Part shown: in pieces, positions 35,009 through 43,771 of the stretch
Numbering within the stretch: position 1 is the stretch's first letter
Layout of the letters: each line of letters opens with the position of its first letter
From: an uncultured Sphingomonas sp.
GTDB taxonomy: Bacteria; Pseudomonadota; Alphaproteobacteria; Sphingomonadales; Sphingomonadaceae
DNA: 64,000 nucleotides
Reading direction: 5' to 3'
Assembly (NCBI RefSeq): GCF_937871615.1
Contig: NZ_CALMPA010000021.1
Coordinates: 62,001 to 126,000 of the forward strand
Translations under genes and position numbers: made by a program
Notes under the pieces: generated by a model
The model's database searches: none
Seen by the model: only the letters and a program-made list of their open reading frames with translations
Told to the model about the DNA's origin: nothing

Positions 35009-35926
35009 ATGAGCCGCATTCTGGAGGGGAAGGTCGTCGCGATCACCGGCGCGGGGCGCGGCATCGGGCGCGAGATCGCCCTGCTCTGCGCGCGCGAGGG
35101 CGCGGCGGTGGTGGTGAACGACCCCGGCGTCGCGCAGGGCGGCGATGGCGGCGACGCGGGGCCGGCGGAAACCACCGTTGCCGATATCGTCGCGGCGGAC
35201 GGCCAGGCGATCGCCAATCTCGCCGATGTTGCCGATCCCAAGGCGGCGGCGTCGATCGTCGAGGATGCGGTGCGGCGCTTCGGCCGGATCGACGCGGTGG
35301 TGAACAACGCCGGCATCCTGCGCGACACGATCTGGCACAAGATGAGCCATGCGGACTGGACGAGCGTTATCGACGTGAACCTCACCGGCGCGTTCAACGT
35401 ATCGAAGGCCGCCACCCCCTATTTCCGTGAGCAGCAATCGGGCAGCTTCATCCACTTCACCTCCACCAGCGGGCTGATCGGCAATCTGGGGCAGGCGAAT
35501 TATTCCGCCGCCAAGCTGGGGCTGGTGGCGATGTCGCAGTCGATCGCGCTCGACATGGCGCGGGTGGGCGTGCGATCCAATTGCATCGCCCCTTTCGCCT
35601 GGAGCCGCATGACCGCCTCCATCCCCGCCGAGACGCCGGAGCAGAAGCAGCGCGTCGAACGGATGCAATCCATGAGCGCGGACAAGATCGCGCCGCTCGT
35701 CGCCTATCTGGCGTCGGATCGCGCGAAGGATGTGACCAACCAGATATTCTCGGTGCGCCGAAACGAGATCATGCTGTTCTCGAAACCGCGCCCGATCCGC
35801 TCGATGGTGAAGGCGGACGGCTGGACGGCACAAAGCATCGCGGACGAACTGATCCCCGCCTTCCGCCCCAGCTTCGCGCGCGCCGACGAGGTTTCGGCGC
35901 ATGTCTTCCCCTATGATCCGGTCTGA
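35009..35926 (+). CDS. SDR-family 3-hydroxyacyl-CoA dehydrogenase
   Basis: A 305-residue short-chain dehydrogenase. The NAD-binding motif ITGAGRGIGREIA (residues 12-24), NNAGILRD (about 97-104), the catalytic Ser region STSGLIGNLGQ and YSAAKLG (about 165-171) are all present. The insertion around VVVNDPGVAQGGDGG and the long C-terminus resemble the dehydrogenase part of peroxisomal multifunctional enzyme 2 (17-beta-HSD type 4), which oxidises (3R)-hydroxyacyl-CoA. AAAGGAG precedes ATG 35009. It is first in the five-gene plus-strand operon and supplies the third beta-oxidation step. Confidence 0.9.
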   Translation: MSRILEGKVVAITGAGRGIGREIALLCAREGAAVVVNDPGVAQGGDGGDAGPAETTVADIVAADGQAIANLADVADPKAAASIVEDAVRRFGRIDAVVNNAGILRDTIWHKMSHADWTSVIDVNLTGAFNVSKAATPYFREQQSGSFIHFTSTSGLIGNLGQANYSAAKLGLVAMSQSIALDMARVGVRSNCIAPFAWSRMTASIPAETPEQKQRVERMQSMSADKIAPLVAYLASDRAKDVTNQIFSVRRNEIMLFSKPRPIRSMVKADGWTAQSIADELIPAFRPSFARADEVSAHVFPYDPV

Positions 35927-35935
35927 GGAGCCCGC

Positions 35936-37111
35936 ATGAGCACCACCAATCCCGGCATGGATGCGGACGTGTTCGAACAGTTCATCGAACAACTCGCCCG
36001 TTTCGTTCGCGAGCGGCTGATCCCGGCGGAACGCGCGATCGTCGAGAGTGACCAGATTCCCGCCGACATCCTCGCCGAGATGCGCGACATGGGATTGTTC
36101 GGCCTGACGATGCCGGAGGAGTTCGGCGGCGCCGGGATGAACGTCAGCCAATATGTGCGCACGATCCACACGCTGAGCTATGCCATGCCCGCGTTCCGCT
36201 CGGTCATCTCGATCAACATCGGCATGTTCTGCTCCGCGCTGAAGAATGGCGGAACGGCGGCACAGAAAGCGGCATGGCTGCCGCGCGTCGCGAGCGGCGA
36301 GATCGCCTGTTTCGGGCTGACCGAGCCGGGATCGGGATCGGATTCCGCCGGGCTTCAGACCACGGCGATCAAAATCGACAGCGGCTGGGTGCTCAATGGC
36401 ACCAAACGCTATATCACCAATGCCCCGCACGCGCGGGTCGGCCTCATCATGGCGCGCACCTCGAAGGAGAATCTGCCGAAGAACGCGCATGTCTCCGCCT
36501 TCATCGTGCCGATGGACGCGCCCGGCGTGTCAGTAGGCAAATCCGACAGGAAGATGGGCCAGTCCGGCAGCCATATCGCCGATATCGTCATGGAGGATGT
36601 TCACCTAGCCGATGATGCGCTGCTCGGCGGCGAACTGGGCAAGGGCTTCGTCTATGCGATGATGAGCCTCGATAACGGGCGCATGTCGGTCGGCGCGGCG
36701 GCGGCGGCCTATGCGCGGCGCGCGCTCGACAGCGCGATCCGCTACGCCACCGAGCGCAAGGCGTTCGGGGAGCCGATCGCCAATTTCCAGCTCATCCAGC
36801 AGATGCTCGCCGACAGCGAGATCGAAATCTACGCCGCCGAATGCATGATGGCGGACGTGACGCGCCGCGCCGACGCGGGCGAGAACGTGTTGCGCAAGGC
36901 CGCCGCATTCAAGGTGTTCGCATCCGAGATGTGCGGGCGCGTGGTCGATCGCTGTGTGCAGGTCTATGGCGGGGCGGGCTATCTCGCCGAATATGATGCG
37001 GAACGCTTCTTCCGCGATGCGCGCATCTATCGCATCTACGAGGGCACGACGCAGATCCTCCAGCTCCAGATCGCCAAGCATATGCTGCGCGAATTCAACG
37101 CGGGTGTTTAG
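35936..37111 (+). CDS. Acyl-CoA dehydrogenase
   Basis: A 391-residue FAD-dependent acyl-CoA dehydrogenase for the first beta-oxidation step. Signatures are GLFGLTMPEEFGGAGM, CFGLTEPGSGSDSAG (flavin and substrate binding, about 124-138), GTKRYITNAPHA and the C-terminal IYRIYEGTTQILQLQIA, whose Glu (about residue 371) is the catalytic base position of the short/medium-chain type. It starts nine bases after the SDR gene with GAGGAG. The electron acceptor would be ETF, which is not encoded here. Chain specificity cannot be told. Confidence 0.92.
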   Translation: MSTTNPGMDADVFEQFIEQLARFVRERLIPAERAIVESDQIPADILAEMRDMGLFGLTMPEEFGGAGMNVSQYVRTIHTLSYAMPAFRSVISINIGMFCSALKNGGTAAQKAAWLPRVASGEIACFGLTEPGSGSDSAGLQTTAIKIDSGWVLNGTKRYITNAPHARVGLIMARTSKENLPKNAHVSAFIVPMDAPGVSVGKSDRKMGQSGSHIADIVMEDVHLADDALLGGELGKGFVYAMMSLDNGRMSVGAAAAAYARRALDSAIRYATERKAFGEPIANFQLIQQMLADSEIEIYAAECMMADVTRRADAGENVLRKAAAFKVFASEMCGRVVDRCVQVYGGAGYLAEYDAERFFRDARIYRIYEGTTQILQLQIAKHMLREFNAGV

Positions 37112-37124
37112 GGCAGCGCCTAAA

Positions 37125-37223
37125 GCCCCTCCCCTTCAAGGGAGGGGTTGGGGTGGGGCAGTCAAGAGCGTTGGTCTCGATGAAACCTCCCCCACCCCCC
37201 ACCCCTTCCCTGAAGGAGGGGGG
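37125..37223. repeat. GC-rich mirror-image intergenic repeat
   Basis: Two arms in inverted orientation: the left (37125-37158) begins GCCCCTCCCCTTCAAGGGA and continues as G/T-rich GGGGTTGGGGTGGGG; the right (37186-37223) is its imperfect reverse complement. Each arm also has an internal small hairpin around TTCAAG or TTCAGGG. It fills most of the 137-base gap between the acyl-CoA dehydrogenase and the CoA-transferase genes. A shorter copy is at 18851-18875. This kind of element is widespread between genes in sphingomonads and may attenuate transcription inside the operon. Confidence 0.8.
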
Positions 37224-37248
37224 CTTTGCCTTGGCGTAGGAGGCGCGC

Positions 37249-38448
37249 ATGTATGACATCCTCACCGGCCTGTCGGTGATCGAGGCGTCGTCGTTCGTCG
37301 CCTCCCCCACCGCGGGGCTTTATTGCGCGCAGATGGGGGCGGAGGTGATCCGCGTCGACCAGATCGGCGGCGGCCCCGATTTCCGGCGCTGGCCGGTGAC
37401 GACGGCGAATGACTCGCTCTATTGGGAGAACCTGAACCGCGCGAAGAAATCGGTCGCGCTCGATCTCGCGCGACCGGAAGGGCGGGAATTGTTGCAGGCG
37501 CTGGTGCGCGCGACGGGCCAGGTCATCACCAATTTCCCGGCGAAGGGCTTCATGGCGCATGACGTGCTGGCTGAAGGCCGCGCCGATCTCGTCACCGTGC
37601 GCGTGATGGGTTGGGCGGATGGCGCGCCGGCGCTCGATTATACGGTCAACAATGCGGTCGGCTATCCGATGCTGACGGGCGCGGGGCCGGAGCCGGTGAA
37701 CCATGTGCTGCCCGCATGGGATCTGCTGAGCGGGGCCTATGCCGCCTTCGCGCTGCTCGCGGCGCTGCGTCGCCGGACGGAGACCGGCGACGGTGGCGAG
37801 GTGCGCATCCCGCTTTCCGATGTCGCGATCGGCACGGTCGCGAATCTCGGCAGCATGGCCGAGGTGCTGTACACCGGCGCCGATCGGCCACGGCTCGGCA
37901 ATACCGTCTACGGGTTATTCGGGCGCGATTTCGTCACCGCCGATGGCGTGCGGACGATGATCGTCGTCGTCACGCCGCGCCAATGGGCCAATTTGCTCGC
38001 AGCACTCGATCTAGGTGCGGCGGTCGCGGCGGCGGAAGCGCGGCTGGGCGTGTCTTTCACGCGGGACGACGGGCTGCGTTTCAATCATCGCGACACGCTG
38101 TTTCCATTGTTCGAACAGGCATTCGCGCGGCGCACCCACGCCGATCTCGCCGCCGCGCTCGATGCAGGCGGCGTGGTCCATTCAGCCTATCGTGCCATGT
38201 CCGATGCAGTCCGCGATCCCGCGCTGGTGCGCGACAATCCGATCTTCGGGCCAGCGGAGAACCCGAGCGGCTTCGCCTATCCCGCCGCCGGTGCCTTCGC
38301 CACCGTGCCGCAACTCGAACGCCGCCCGCCGGCATCGGCGCCGCGCAACGGCGAACATTCCGAGCAGGTGCTTGCCGAGCGCCTGTCGCTATCCTCGGGC
38401 GAGATCGCCCGTCTCATCGACTCAAACATCGTAGGAATTGCCCAATGA
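37249..38448 (+). CDS. Family III CoA-transferase (CaiB/BaiF)
   Basis: A 399-residue CoA-transferase that moves CoA between acids. The N-terminal LSVIEASSFVASPTAGLYCAQMGAEVIRV-type fold, DLARPEGRELLQAL, and LPAWDLLSGAYAAFALLAAL with the Asp at the position of the catalytic aspartate of formyl-CoA transferase are present. TAGGAGG lies five bases before ATG 37249. It stands after the GC-rich repeat but its stop overlaps the thiolase start by four bases, so it belongs to the same operon. It probably activates the growth substrate with CoA from a downstream product such as succinyl- or acetyl-CoA. Confidence 0.9.
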   Translation: MYDILTGLSVIEASSFVASPTAGLYCAQMGAEVIRVDQIGGGPDFRRWPVTTANDSLYWENLNRAKKSVALDLARPEGRELLQALVRATGQVITNFPAKGFMAHDVLAEGRADLVTVRVMGWADGAPALDYTVNNAVGYPMLTGAGPEPVNHVLPAWDLLSGAYAAFALLAALRRRTETGDGGEVRIPLSDVAIGTVANLGSMAEVLYTGADRPRLGNTVYGLFGRDFVTADGVRTMIVVVTPRQWANLLAALDLGAAVAAAEARLGVSFTRDDGLRFNHRDTLFPLFEQAFARRTHADLAAALDAGGVVHSAYRAMSDAVRDPALVRDNPIFGPAENPSGFAYPAAGAFATVPQLERRPPASAPRNGEHSEQVLAERLSLSSGEIARLIDSNIVGIAQ

Positions 38449-39674
38449 CCCTGCGCCGCGCCGCCATCGTCGCCCCGATCCGCACCCCCGTCGGCAAGTT
38501 CGGCGGCGCGCTTGCCGGCATGAACGCCGGGCAGCTCGGCGCGGTGATCCTGAAGGCGCTGATCGAGCGGACGAAGATTGATCCCGCCCGCGTCGACGAC
38601 GTGGTGTTCAGCCAGGGTTACGGCAACGCTGAGGCGCCCGCGATCGGCCATTGGTCCTGGCTTGCCGCCGGGCTGCCAATCGAGGTGCCGGGCTATCAGC
38701 TCGATCGGCGCTGCGGCTCGGGGCTTCAGGCGGTCGTCAACGCGGCGATGATGATCCAGACGGGCATGTCCGACGTGGTGGTCGCGGGTGGCGTGGAGAG
38801 CATGTCGAACGTCGAATATTACACCATCGAAGGGCGGCGCGGCACGCGCGCGGGCGGGCTGATGCTTCACGATCGGCTGACGCGCGGGCGGCTGATGTCG
38901 CAGCCGATCGAGCGTTTCGGCGTGATCTCGGGAATGATCGAGACGGCGGAAAACCTCGCGCGCGACTACGGCATCTCCCGCGAGGCGGCGGATGCCTATG
39001 CCGTCCGCTCGCACCAGCACGCGGCGGCGGCGTGGGAAAAGGGGCTGTTCGACGACGAACTCGTCCCCGTCGCCATCCCGCAGCGCAAGGGCGATCCGGT
39101 GATCTTCGCGCACGACGAGGGCTATCGCGCCGATGCCAGCATGGCGACGCTTGGCGCGCTCAAGCCGCTGGAGGCGAAGGCGATTCCCGGCGCGATCGTC
39201 ACTGCGGGCAACGCCAGCCAGCAGAATGACGCGGCGGCGGCCTGCCTCGTCGTGGCGGAGGACAAGCTTGAGGAACTCGGGCTGGAGCCGATCGCCTGGT
39301 TCCACAGCGCCGCTTCCGCCGGCTGCGATCCCGCGCGGATGGGGATCGGGCCAGTGCCGGCGGTGGAGCGGCTGTTCGCGCGCAACGGCCTTGGCTGGGG
39401 CGATGTGGATCTGGTCGAGCTGAACGAGGCGTTCGCGCCACAGGTGCTCGCGGTGCTGAAAGGTTGGGGCTGGAGCGCAGACGACAGCCGCAACGACATG
39501 CTCAACGTCAACGGATCGGGCATCTCGCTCGGCCACCCGATCGGCGCGACCGGCGGGCGCATCCTTGCCAATCTCACCCGCGAACTGCAACGACGTGGCG
39601 GGCGCTATGGCCTCGAAACCATGTGCATCGGCGGCGGGCAGGGGATCGCGGCGATCTTCGAGCGCGCCGCATAG
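38445..39674 (+). CDS. Thiolase (acetyl-CoA C-acyltransferase)
   Basis: A 409-residue thiolase for the cleavage step. The acyl-accepting Cys lies in LDRRCGSGLQAV (about residue 90), the His in LNEAFAPQ and GHPIGATGGR (about 367-376), and the second Cys in METMCIGGGQGIA (about 399). Start ATG 38445 overlaps the CoA-transferase stop as ATGA; a frame reaching back to 37611 runs inside that gene and was rejected. Length is slightly above the usual 390-395. The substrate is unknown; the type also serves beta-ketoadipyl-CoA. Confidence 0.92.
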   Translation: MTLRRAAIVAPIRTPVGKFGGALAGMNAGQLGAVILKALIERTKIDPARVDDVVFSQGYGNAEAPAIGHWSWLAAGLPIEVPGYQLDRRCGSGLQAVVNAAMMIQTGMSDVVVAGGVESMSNVEYYTIEGRRGTRAGGLMLHDRLTRGRLMSQPIERFGVISGMIETAENLARDYGISREAADAYAVRSHQHAAAAWEKGLFDDELVPVAIPQRKGDPVIFAHDEGYRADASMATLGALKPLEAKAIPGAIVTAGNASQQNDAAAACLVVAEDKLEELGLEPIAWFHSAASAGCDPARMGIGPVPAVERLFARNGLGWGDVDLVELNEAFAPQVLAVLKGWGWSADDSRNDMLNVNGSGISLGHPIGATGGRILANLTRELQRRGGRYGLETMCIGGGQGIAAIFERAA

Positions 39675-39690
39675 GGATTTGGGGGACGCG

Positions 39691-40542
39691 ATGGACGATT
39701 GGAGCGAATGGGCCGGGCGGACCGAGACGCAGACCGACCGGGCTGATCCCGGCGTGCTGGCGCGCTGGTGCGCCACGCTCGACCGCGCCGCGCCGCTCGA
39801 CGGCACTGCCCCACTCGGCTTCCACTGGTGCCTGTGCCTGCCCGACGCGCCGACCGCGATGCTCAGCCCCGACGGGCACCCCCGCCGCGATCTCGGCCCG
39901 CGCAGCTTCCTGCCGCCAATCACGCTCCCACGCCGCATGTGGGCGTCGAGCCGGATGGAATTCCTCCAGCCGATCCGCACCGGCGACGCGATTGAGCGGC
40001 GATCGCGCATCATATCCGTCACGCACAAACATGGCGCGTCGGGCGAACTGATCTTCGTCGATCTGGCGCATGACGTGCTTGCCGCCGGGGAGCTTGCGCT
40101 GCGCGAGGTGCAGTCGATCGTCTATCGCGAGGCTGCGCCGAAGAACGCGCCGCCATCGCCGCCGCTGCCCGGCATCGGCAGTTTCGATCCCGCCGGCTGG
40201 GACGCGATACGGACGATCGCGCCCGCGGCACCCCTGCTGTTCCGCTATTCGGCGCTGACCTTCAACAGCCACCGGATTCATTACGATCTGGCCTATGCCA
40301 CCGCGAAGGAGGGGTATCGCGGGCTGGTGGTCCACGCCCCGCTCACCGCGACGCTGCTGCTCGAACTCGCGCGGCGCGAACTGGGCGAGCAGGCGCTCAA
40401 GACCTTCTCCTTCCGCGGCGTTTCGCCCGCGATCGCCGGTGAGACGCTGCACCTCGCGATGCGCAGCGACGGCGAGGCGATCGAGCTGGGCGCGTTCGCC
40501 GCGGACGGGCGCCGCGTGATGCAGGCACGCGCCGATCGCTGA
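39691..40542 (+). CDS. MaoC/HTD2-like hot-dog dehydratase
   Basis: A 283-residue double hot-dog protein. The N-terminal half is FAS1-like (RRMWASSRMEFLQPIRTGDAI) and the C-terminal half has RYSALTFNSHRIHYDLAYA, where N-S-H-R-I-H-Y-D is the hydratase motif of HTD2 and mesaconyl-C4-CoA hydratase. GHDVL-like tails are typical. It follows the thiolase by 16 bases and would provide the enoyl-CoA hydration step, giving the (3R)-hydroxyacyl-CoA expected by the SDR dehydrogenase. Together the five genes make a complete beta-oxidation-like cycle. Confidence 0.87.
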   Translation: MDDWSEWAGRTETQTDRADPGVLARWCATLDRAAPLDGTAPLGFHWCLCLPDAPTAMLSPDGHPRRDLGPRSFLPPITLPRRMWASSRMEFLQPIRTGDAIERRSRIISVTHKHGASGELIFVDLAHDVLAAGELALREVQSIVYREAAPKNAPPSPPLPGIGSFDPAGWDAIRTIAPAAPLLFRYSALTFNSHRIHYDLAYATAKEGYRGLVVHAPLTATLLLELARRELGEQALKTFSFRGVSPAIAGETLHLAMRSDGEAIELGAFAADGRRVMQARADR

Positions 40543-40545
40543 GGA

Positions 40546-41133
40546 TCACGCGCCCTTGCGGGTGGCCCGGCGATAGAGGCCGCGCAACAGCATCAGCACG
40601 ATAAGCGCCACCGCGAGCACCAGAAGCGCGACCATCGCCGCCACCCACGGGCTGGCGAAGGCGGCGAGCAGCAGGCTGACCGTCGCGATATCGCCGCCGG
40701 CCGACAGAACCGCGTTCGACACCGGCTCCGGGCTGGCGTTGACCAGCGCGCGCGTACCCGCCTTCGCGCCATGGGTAAGCATCGCCGCGCCGCCACCGAG
40801 CAGCAGGGCCACGACCTGCCATTTGGGGTCGCCGGGATCGACGATCGCCAGCGCGAGCAGCGCGCCCCCCACCGGGCGGATCAGCGTGTGAACCATATCC
40901 CACCCGCTATCGACCCACATCACCTTGTCCGCGAAAAATTCCGCCAGCGCGCCGATGCCCGCCACCGCGATCACCCACGGACTGGCGAGCACATCGAGCA
41001 TATGGAGATGCGCGGGCATCGCGATCCAGCCGAAATGCATCGCAAGGCCGGTGACGAACACGCAAAGGTACAGCCGCCATCCGCTCAACAGGCTGACGCT
41101 TGCCGCCAGCCCAAGGATGCCCGCCGCCGTCAT
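40546..41133 (-). CDS. DUF4126 membrane protein
   Basis: A 195-residue protein with about five to six hydrophobic helices (GILGLAASVSLLSGWRLYLCVFVTGLAM, ALLALAIV, AVLSAGGDIATVSLLLAAF, MVALLVLAVALIVLMLLRGLY). The sequence LHMLDVLASPWVIAVAGIGALAEFFADKV is the hallmark of DUF4126. Function unknown in the family. It ends three bases from the convergent hydratase gene and starts 48 bases after the receiver-kinase gene, so it may be the tail of the signalling operon. No catalytic motif seen. Confidence 0.82.
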   Translation of the reverse strand: MTAAGILGLAASVSLLSGWRLYLCVFVTGLAMHFGWIAMPAHLHMLDVLASPWVIAVAGIGALAEFFADKVMWVDSGWDMVHTLIRPVGGALLALAIVDPGDPKWQVVALLLGGGAAMLTHGAKAGTRALVNASPEPVSNAVLSAGGDIATVSLLLAAFASPWVAAMVALLVLAVALIVLMLLRGLYRRATRKGA

Positions 41134-41181
41134 CCCGCCATTTTAGCACGTTGCGAACTGGCGCGCATCCGGCGGCGATCC

Positions 41182-42366
41182 TTACCGGACCCGTTCGACC
41201 GCGACCGATGGGGAATGATCGGCGGGGCCATCGACCAGCGGCATCCGCACGGTGAAGACGCTGCCCTTGCCCGGCCCGCCGCTCGCCACCGTGATGGTGC
41301 CGCCATGCAGCGCGACGAGCTGTTTGACGAGCGCCAGCCCGATGCCCAACCCACCTTGCGCGCGCGCGCGATGATCCTCGACCTGCGCGAAAATCTGGAA
41401 GATGCGCGATTGCATTTCGAGCGGGATGCCGATGCCCGTATCGGCGATCACGATTTCCACGTCGCCGCCCACACGCCGCGCCGTCAGCGATATCTCGCCG
41501 CCCGCCGGCGTGTATTTGGCGGCGTTGTTGAGCAGGTTGCCGATGACCTGCGCCAGCCGCGTATGATCCGCATCGAGCCACACCGGCTCGTCCGGCAATT
41601 GTTGCGTGAACACATGGCCGCCGGCTTCGAGATTGGGGCGGCTTACCTCGATCGCCGAGCGCAGAACCTCGTTCAGCGCCACCCTCTCCCGCTTGAGCGA
41701 GATCTTTCCCTCGCTGATCCGCGAGATATCGAGCAGATCCTCCACCAGCCGCGAGAGATGGAACAATTGCCGCTCCATCTGTTCGCGGATCGCAGCACCC
41801 TGTTCGGAATCGCCGCGCCGCTTGAGCAGGTGGAGCCCCCCGCCCAGTGCCGCAACCGGATTGCGCAATTCGTGCGCGAGCACGGCGAGAAACTCGTCCT
41901 TGTGCCGATCGGCATCGCGCAAGGCGCGAGCGGCGGCTTCCAGTTCGTCACGTTGCGCGGCGATCTGCTGGCGCTGGCGGTGAAGATCGAAGAAGACGTT
42001 GGCCTTGCTGCGCAGGATATCCGGCTCGATCGGCTTCTGGATGAAATCCACCGCGCCCGCGCCATAGCCACGAAAGCGCCGCTGGCTGTCGGCGCTGCCC
42101 GCGGTCACGAAGATGATCGGGATATGGCGCGTCCGCTCGCTGCCGCGCATGAATTCGGCCAGTTCGAACCCGTCCATCCCCGGCATCTGCACGTCGAGCA
42201 GTGCAAGCGCGACATCATGGTGGAGCAACAGCTCCAGCGCCTCCTCGCCCGAACGCGCCTTGAGCACGACGAGATCGTCACGCCGCAGCAAGCCTTCGAG
42301 GGAAAGGAGATTGCCCTCCAGATCATCGACCAGCAGAACGTGGACCTGCTCCATCGCCTCCTTCAT
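41182..42366 (-). CDS. Receiver-histidine kinase (REC-HisKA-HATPase)
   Basis: A 394-residue soluble signalling protein with an N-terminal receiver (residues about 8-125; VHVLLVDDLEGN, phosphorylated Asp in LALLDVQMPGMDGFE, KPIEPDIL), a short coiled coil, a HisKA domain (FLAVLAHELRNPVAAL, about 160) and an HATPase domain (VIGNLLNNAAKYT, IADTGIGIP, GGLGIGLALVK). It has no membrane segment, so input comes by phosphotransfer to its receiver. Start ATG 42366 overlaps the cheB stop as ATGA; ATG 42354 is an alternative. Likely fed by the large hybrid kinase of the same operon. Confidence 0.9.
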   Translation of the reverse strand: MKEAMEQVHVLLVDDLEGNLLSLEGLLRRDDLVVLKARSGEEALELLLHHDVALALLDVQMPGMDGFELAEFMRGSERTRHIPIIFVTAGSADSQRRFRGYGAGAVDFIQKPIEPDILRSKANVFFDLHRQRQQIAAQRDELEAAARALRDADRHKDEFLAVLAHELRNPVAALGGGLHLLKRRGDSEQGAAIREQMERQLFHLSRLVEDLLDISRISEGKISLKRERVALNEVLRSAIEVSRPNLEAGGHVFTQQLPDEPVWLDADHTRLAQVIGNLLNNAAKYTPAGGEISLTARRVGGDVEIVIADTGIGIPLEMQSRIFQIFAQVEDHRARAQGGLGIGLALVKQLVALHGGTITVASGGPGKGSVFTVRMPLVDGPADHSPSVAVERVR

Positions 42367-42938
42367 ACACCTCCCAGATCAAGCAGACAGTGCGCGATCG
42401 CGTCGATCGACAGCGCGCGCGCCGCGCGACATTCGTTGAGCGCCGCAAGCGGCATCGCCGATGAACAGGCGCTTGCCGGGTCTTCCACCAGCGCGATCCC
42501 GCCCGCCGCCTCCACCGCGGCAAGCCCGCGCGCGCCATCCTGATTGGCGCCGGTCAGCACCACCCCGGCAAGCGCAGGGCCATAAGCCTCCGCCGCGCTT
42601 TCGAACAACACGTCGATCGACGGTCGCGAATAGAGCACGGGCTCGTCCGCAGACAGCGACAGCGTGCGATCGACTTCCACCAGCAGATGATAATCGGGCG
42701 GCGCGAAATAGACCGTGCCGCCGACGACCAGCTCCTTATCCTCCGCCTCGCGCACCGCGACACGGCATTTGGACTGGAACAGCGGCGCCATCACATTGCG
42801 CCGGTCTGCGGGCACATGGACGACGACGATCACGGGCAATTGATAATCCGCCGGCAGGCGCGGCAAGATCGCCGACAATGCCTCCACCGCGCCCGCCGAT
42901 GCGCCGATCACGATCGCCTCGATCCGCGCCGCGCTCAT
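42363..42938 (-). CDS. CheB-type methylesterase, stand-alone catalytic domain
   Basis: A 191-residue protein holding only the CheB esterase domain; the usual N-terminal receiver is missing. The catalytic triad is in place: Ser in VIGASAGAVEAL (residue 14), His in VVVHVPADR and Asp in LTGANQDGARGLAAVE. The start is ATG 42938; reading further upstream would enter cheR. CheB removes methyl groups or deamidates glutamines on receptors, yet no chemoreceptor, CheA or CheW is nearby. Stand-alone CheB with CheR beside a hybrid kinase is known in many alphaproteobacteria as an adaptation or stress module. It overlaps cheR by four bases. Confidence 0.9.
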   Translation of the reverse strand: MSAARIEAIVIGASAGAVEALSAILPRLPADYQLPVIVVVHVPADRRNVMAPLFQSKCRVAVREAEDKELVVGGTVYFAPPDYHLLVEVDRTLSLSADEPVLYSRPSIDVLFESAAEAYGPALAGVVLTGANQDGARGLAAVEAAGGIALVEDPASACSSAMPLAALNECRAARALSIDAIAHCLLDLGGV

Positions 42939-43759
42939 GCCTCGCGCCTCTGGTAGATTTTCTCGTCCCGGTCGAAATCGGCGAAAGCGCGCGCATGATC
43001 GGAAAAGCGAAGGCTTTCCTTGGCGCCGAGCCCCAGGAAACCGTTGCGCGTGAGCGAATCGCGAAACAGCCCGATCGCGCGATCCTGCAACGGGCGATCG
43101 AAATAGATCAGCACATTGCGGCACGATATCAGGTGCATCTCCGCGAACACCGCGTCGGTGACCAGGCTGTGATCGGAAAACACCACGCGGCTGCACAGGC
43201 TCTTGTCGAACGCAGCCCCGCCATAAGCCGTGCTGTAATAATCGGAGAGCGATGATTTGCCCCCGGCGCGCTGGTGATTTTCGGTGAAGGTCTTGATGCG
43301 ATCGAGCGAATAGATGCCGTTCGATGCCGCCGTCAGCGCATCGGGATTGATATCGGTGGCATAGAATATCGTGCGTTCCTCAAGCCCTTCCTCGCGAAAC
43401 AGGATGGCGAAGGAATATAGCTCCTCGCCGTTGCTGCATCCCGCGATCCAGATGCGCAGCGACGGATAGGTGCGCAGATGCGGCACGACCTTTTCGCGGA
43501 TCGTGCGGAAATACTGCGGATCGCGAAACATCTCGCTCACCTGCACCGTGAGATAGCCGAGCAGCGCGCTCAGCATCGCCGGATCATGCAGCAGCCTTTC
43601 CTGCATCGCCGAGAAATTGGGCAGGCCCATCTGCTCACGCGCCTGCCGCAGCCGGCGCTTGATCGAGGCACGCGCATAATTGCGGAAATCATAATGATAG
43701 CGCCGGTAAAGCGCATCGAGCAGCAGCTCGATCTCGATATCCTCGATCTCGTCGCGCAA
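42935..43759 (-). CDS. CheR-type methyltransferase
   Basis: A 274-residue SAM-dependent protein-glutamate methyltransferase. The N-terminal helical domain (LLDALYRRYHYDFRNYARAS) and the SAM site (IWIAGCSNGEELYSFAIL, about 130), ATDINPDAL and LISCRNVLIYF are typical. The start is an unusual TTG at 43759: the frame has no ATG between it and a stop at 43772, and AAGGCG stands about nine bases upstream. It begins 12 bases after the hybrid kinase and overlaps cheB. Target unknown; the GAF/coiled-coil part of the hybrid kinase is one candidate. Confidence 0.9.
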   Translation of the reverse strand: MRDEIEDIEIELLLDALYRRYHYDFRNYARASIKRRLRQAREQMGLPNFSAMQERLLHDPAMLSALLGYLTVQVSEMFRDPQYFRTIREKVVPHLRTYPSLRIWIAGCSNGEELYSFAILFREEGLEERTIFYATDINPDALTAASNGIYSLDRIKTFTENHQRAGGKSSLSDYYSTAYGGAAFDKSLCSRVVFSDHSLVTDAVFAEMHLISCRNVLIYFDRPLQDRAIGLFRDSLTRNGFLGLGAKESLRFSDHARAFADFDRDEKIYQRREA

Positions 43760-43771
43760 CGCCCGCGCGCC

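Noticed and set aside
37611-38445. Thiolase beginning at 37611
   Set aside because: The extension lies in another frame of the CoA-transferase; ATG 38445 overlaps its stop and begins as thiolases do.
38277-40028. Long minus-strand frame opposite thiolase and hydratase genes
   Set aside because: Antisense shadow with no domain; the plus-strand genes have complete catalytic motifs.
40771-42543. Plus-strand frame opposite DUF4126 and the receiver-kinase
   Set aside because: Antisense shadow spanning two real genes with no motif of its own.
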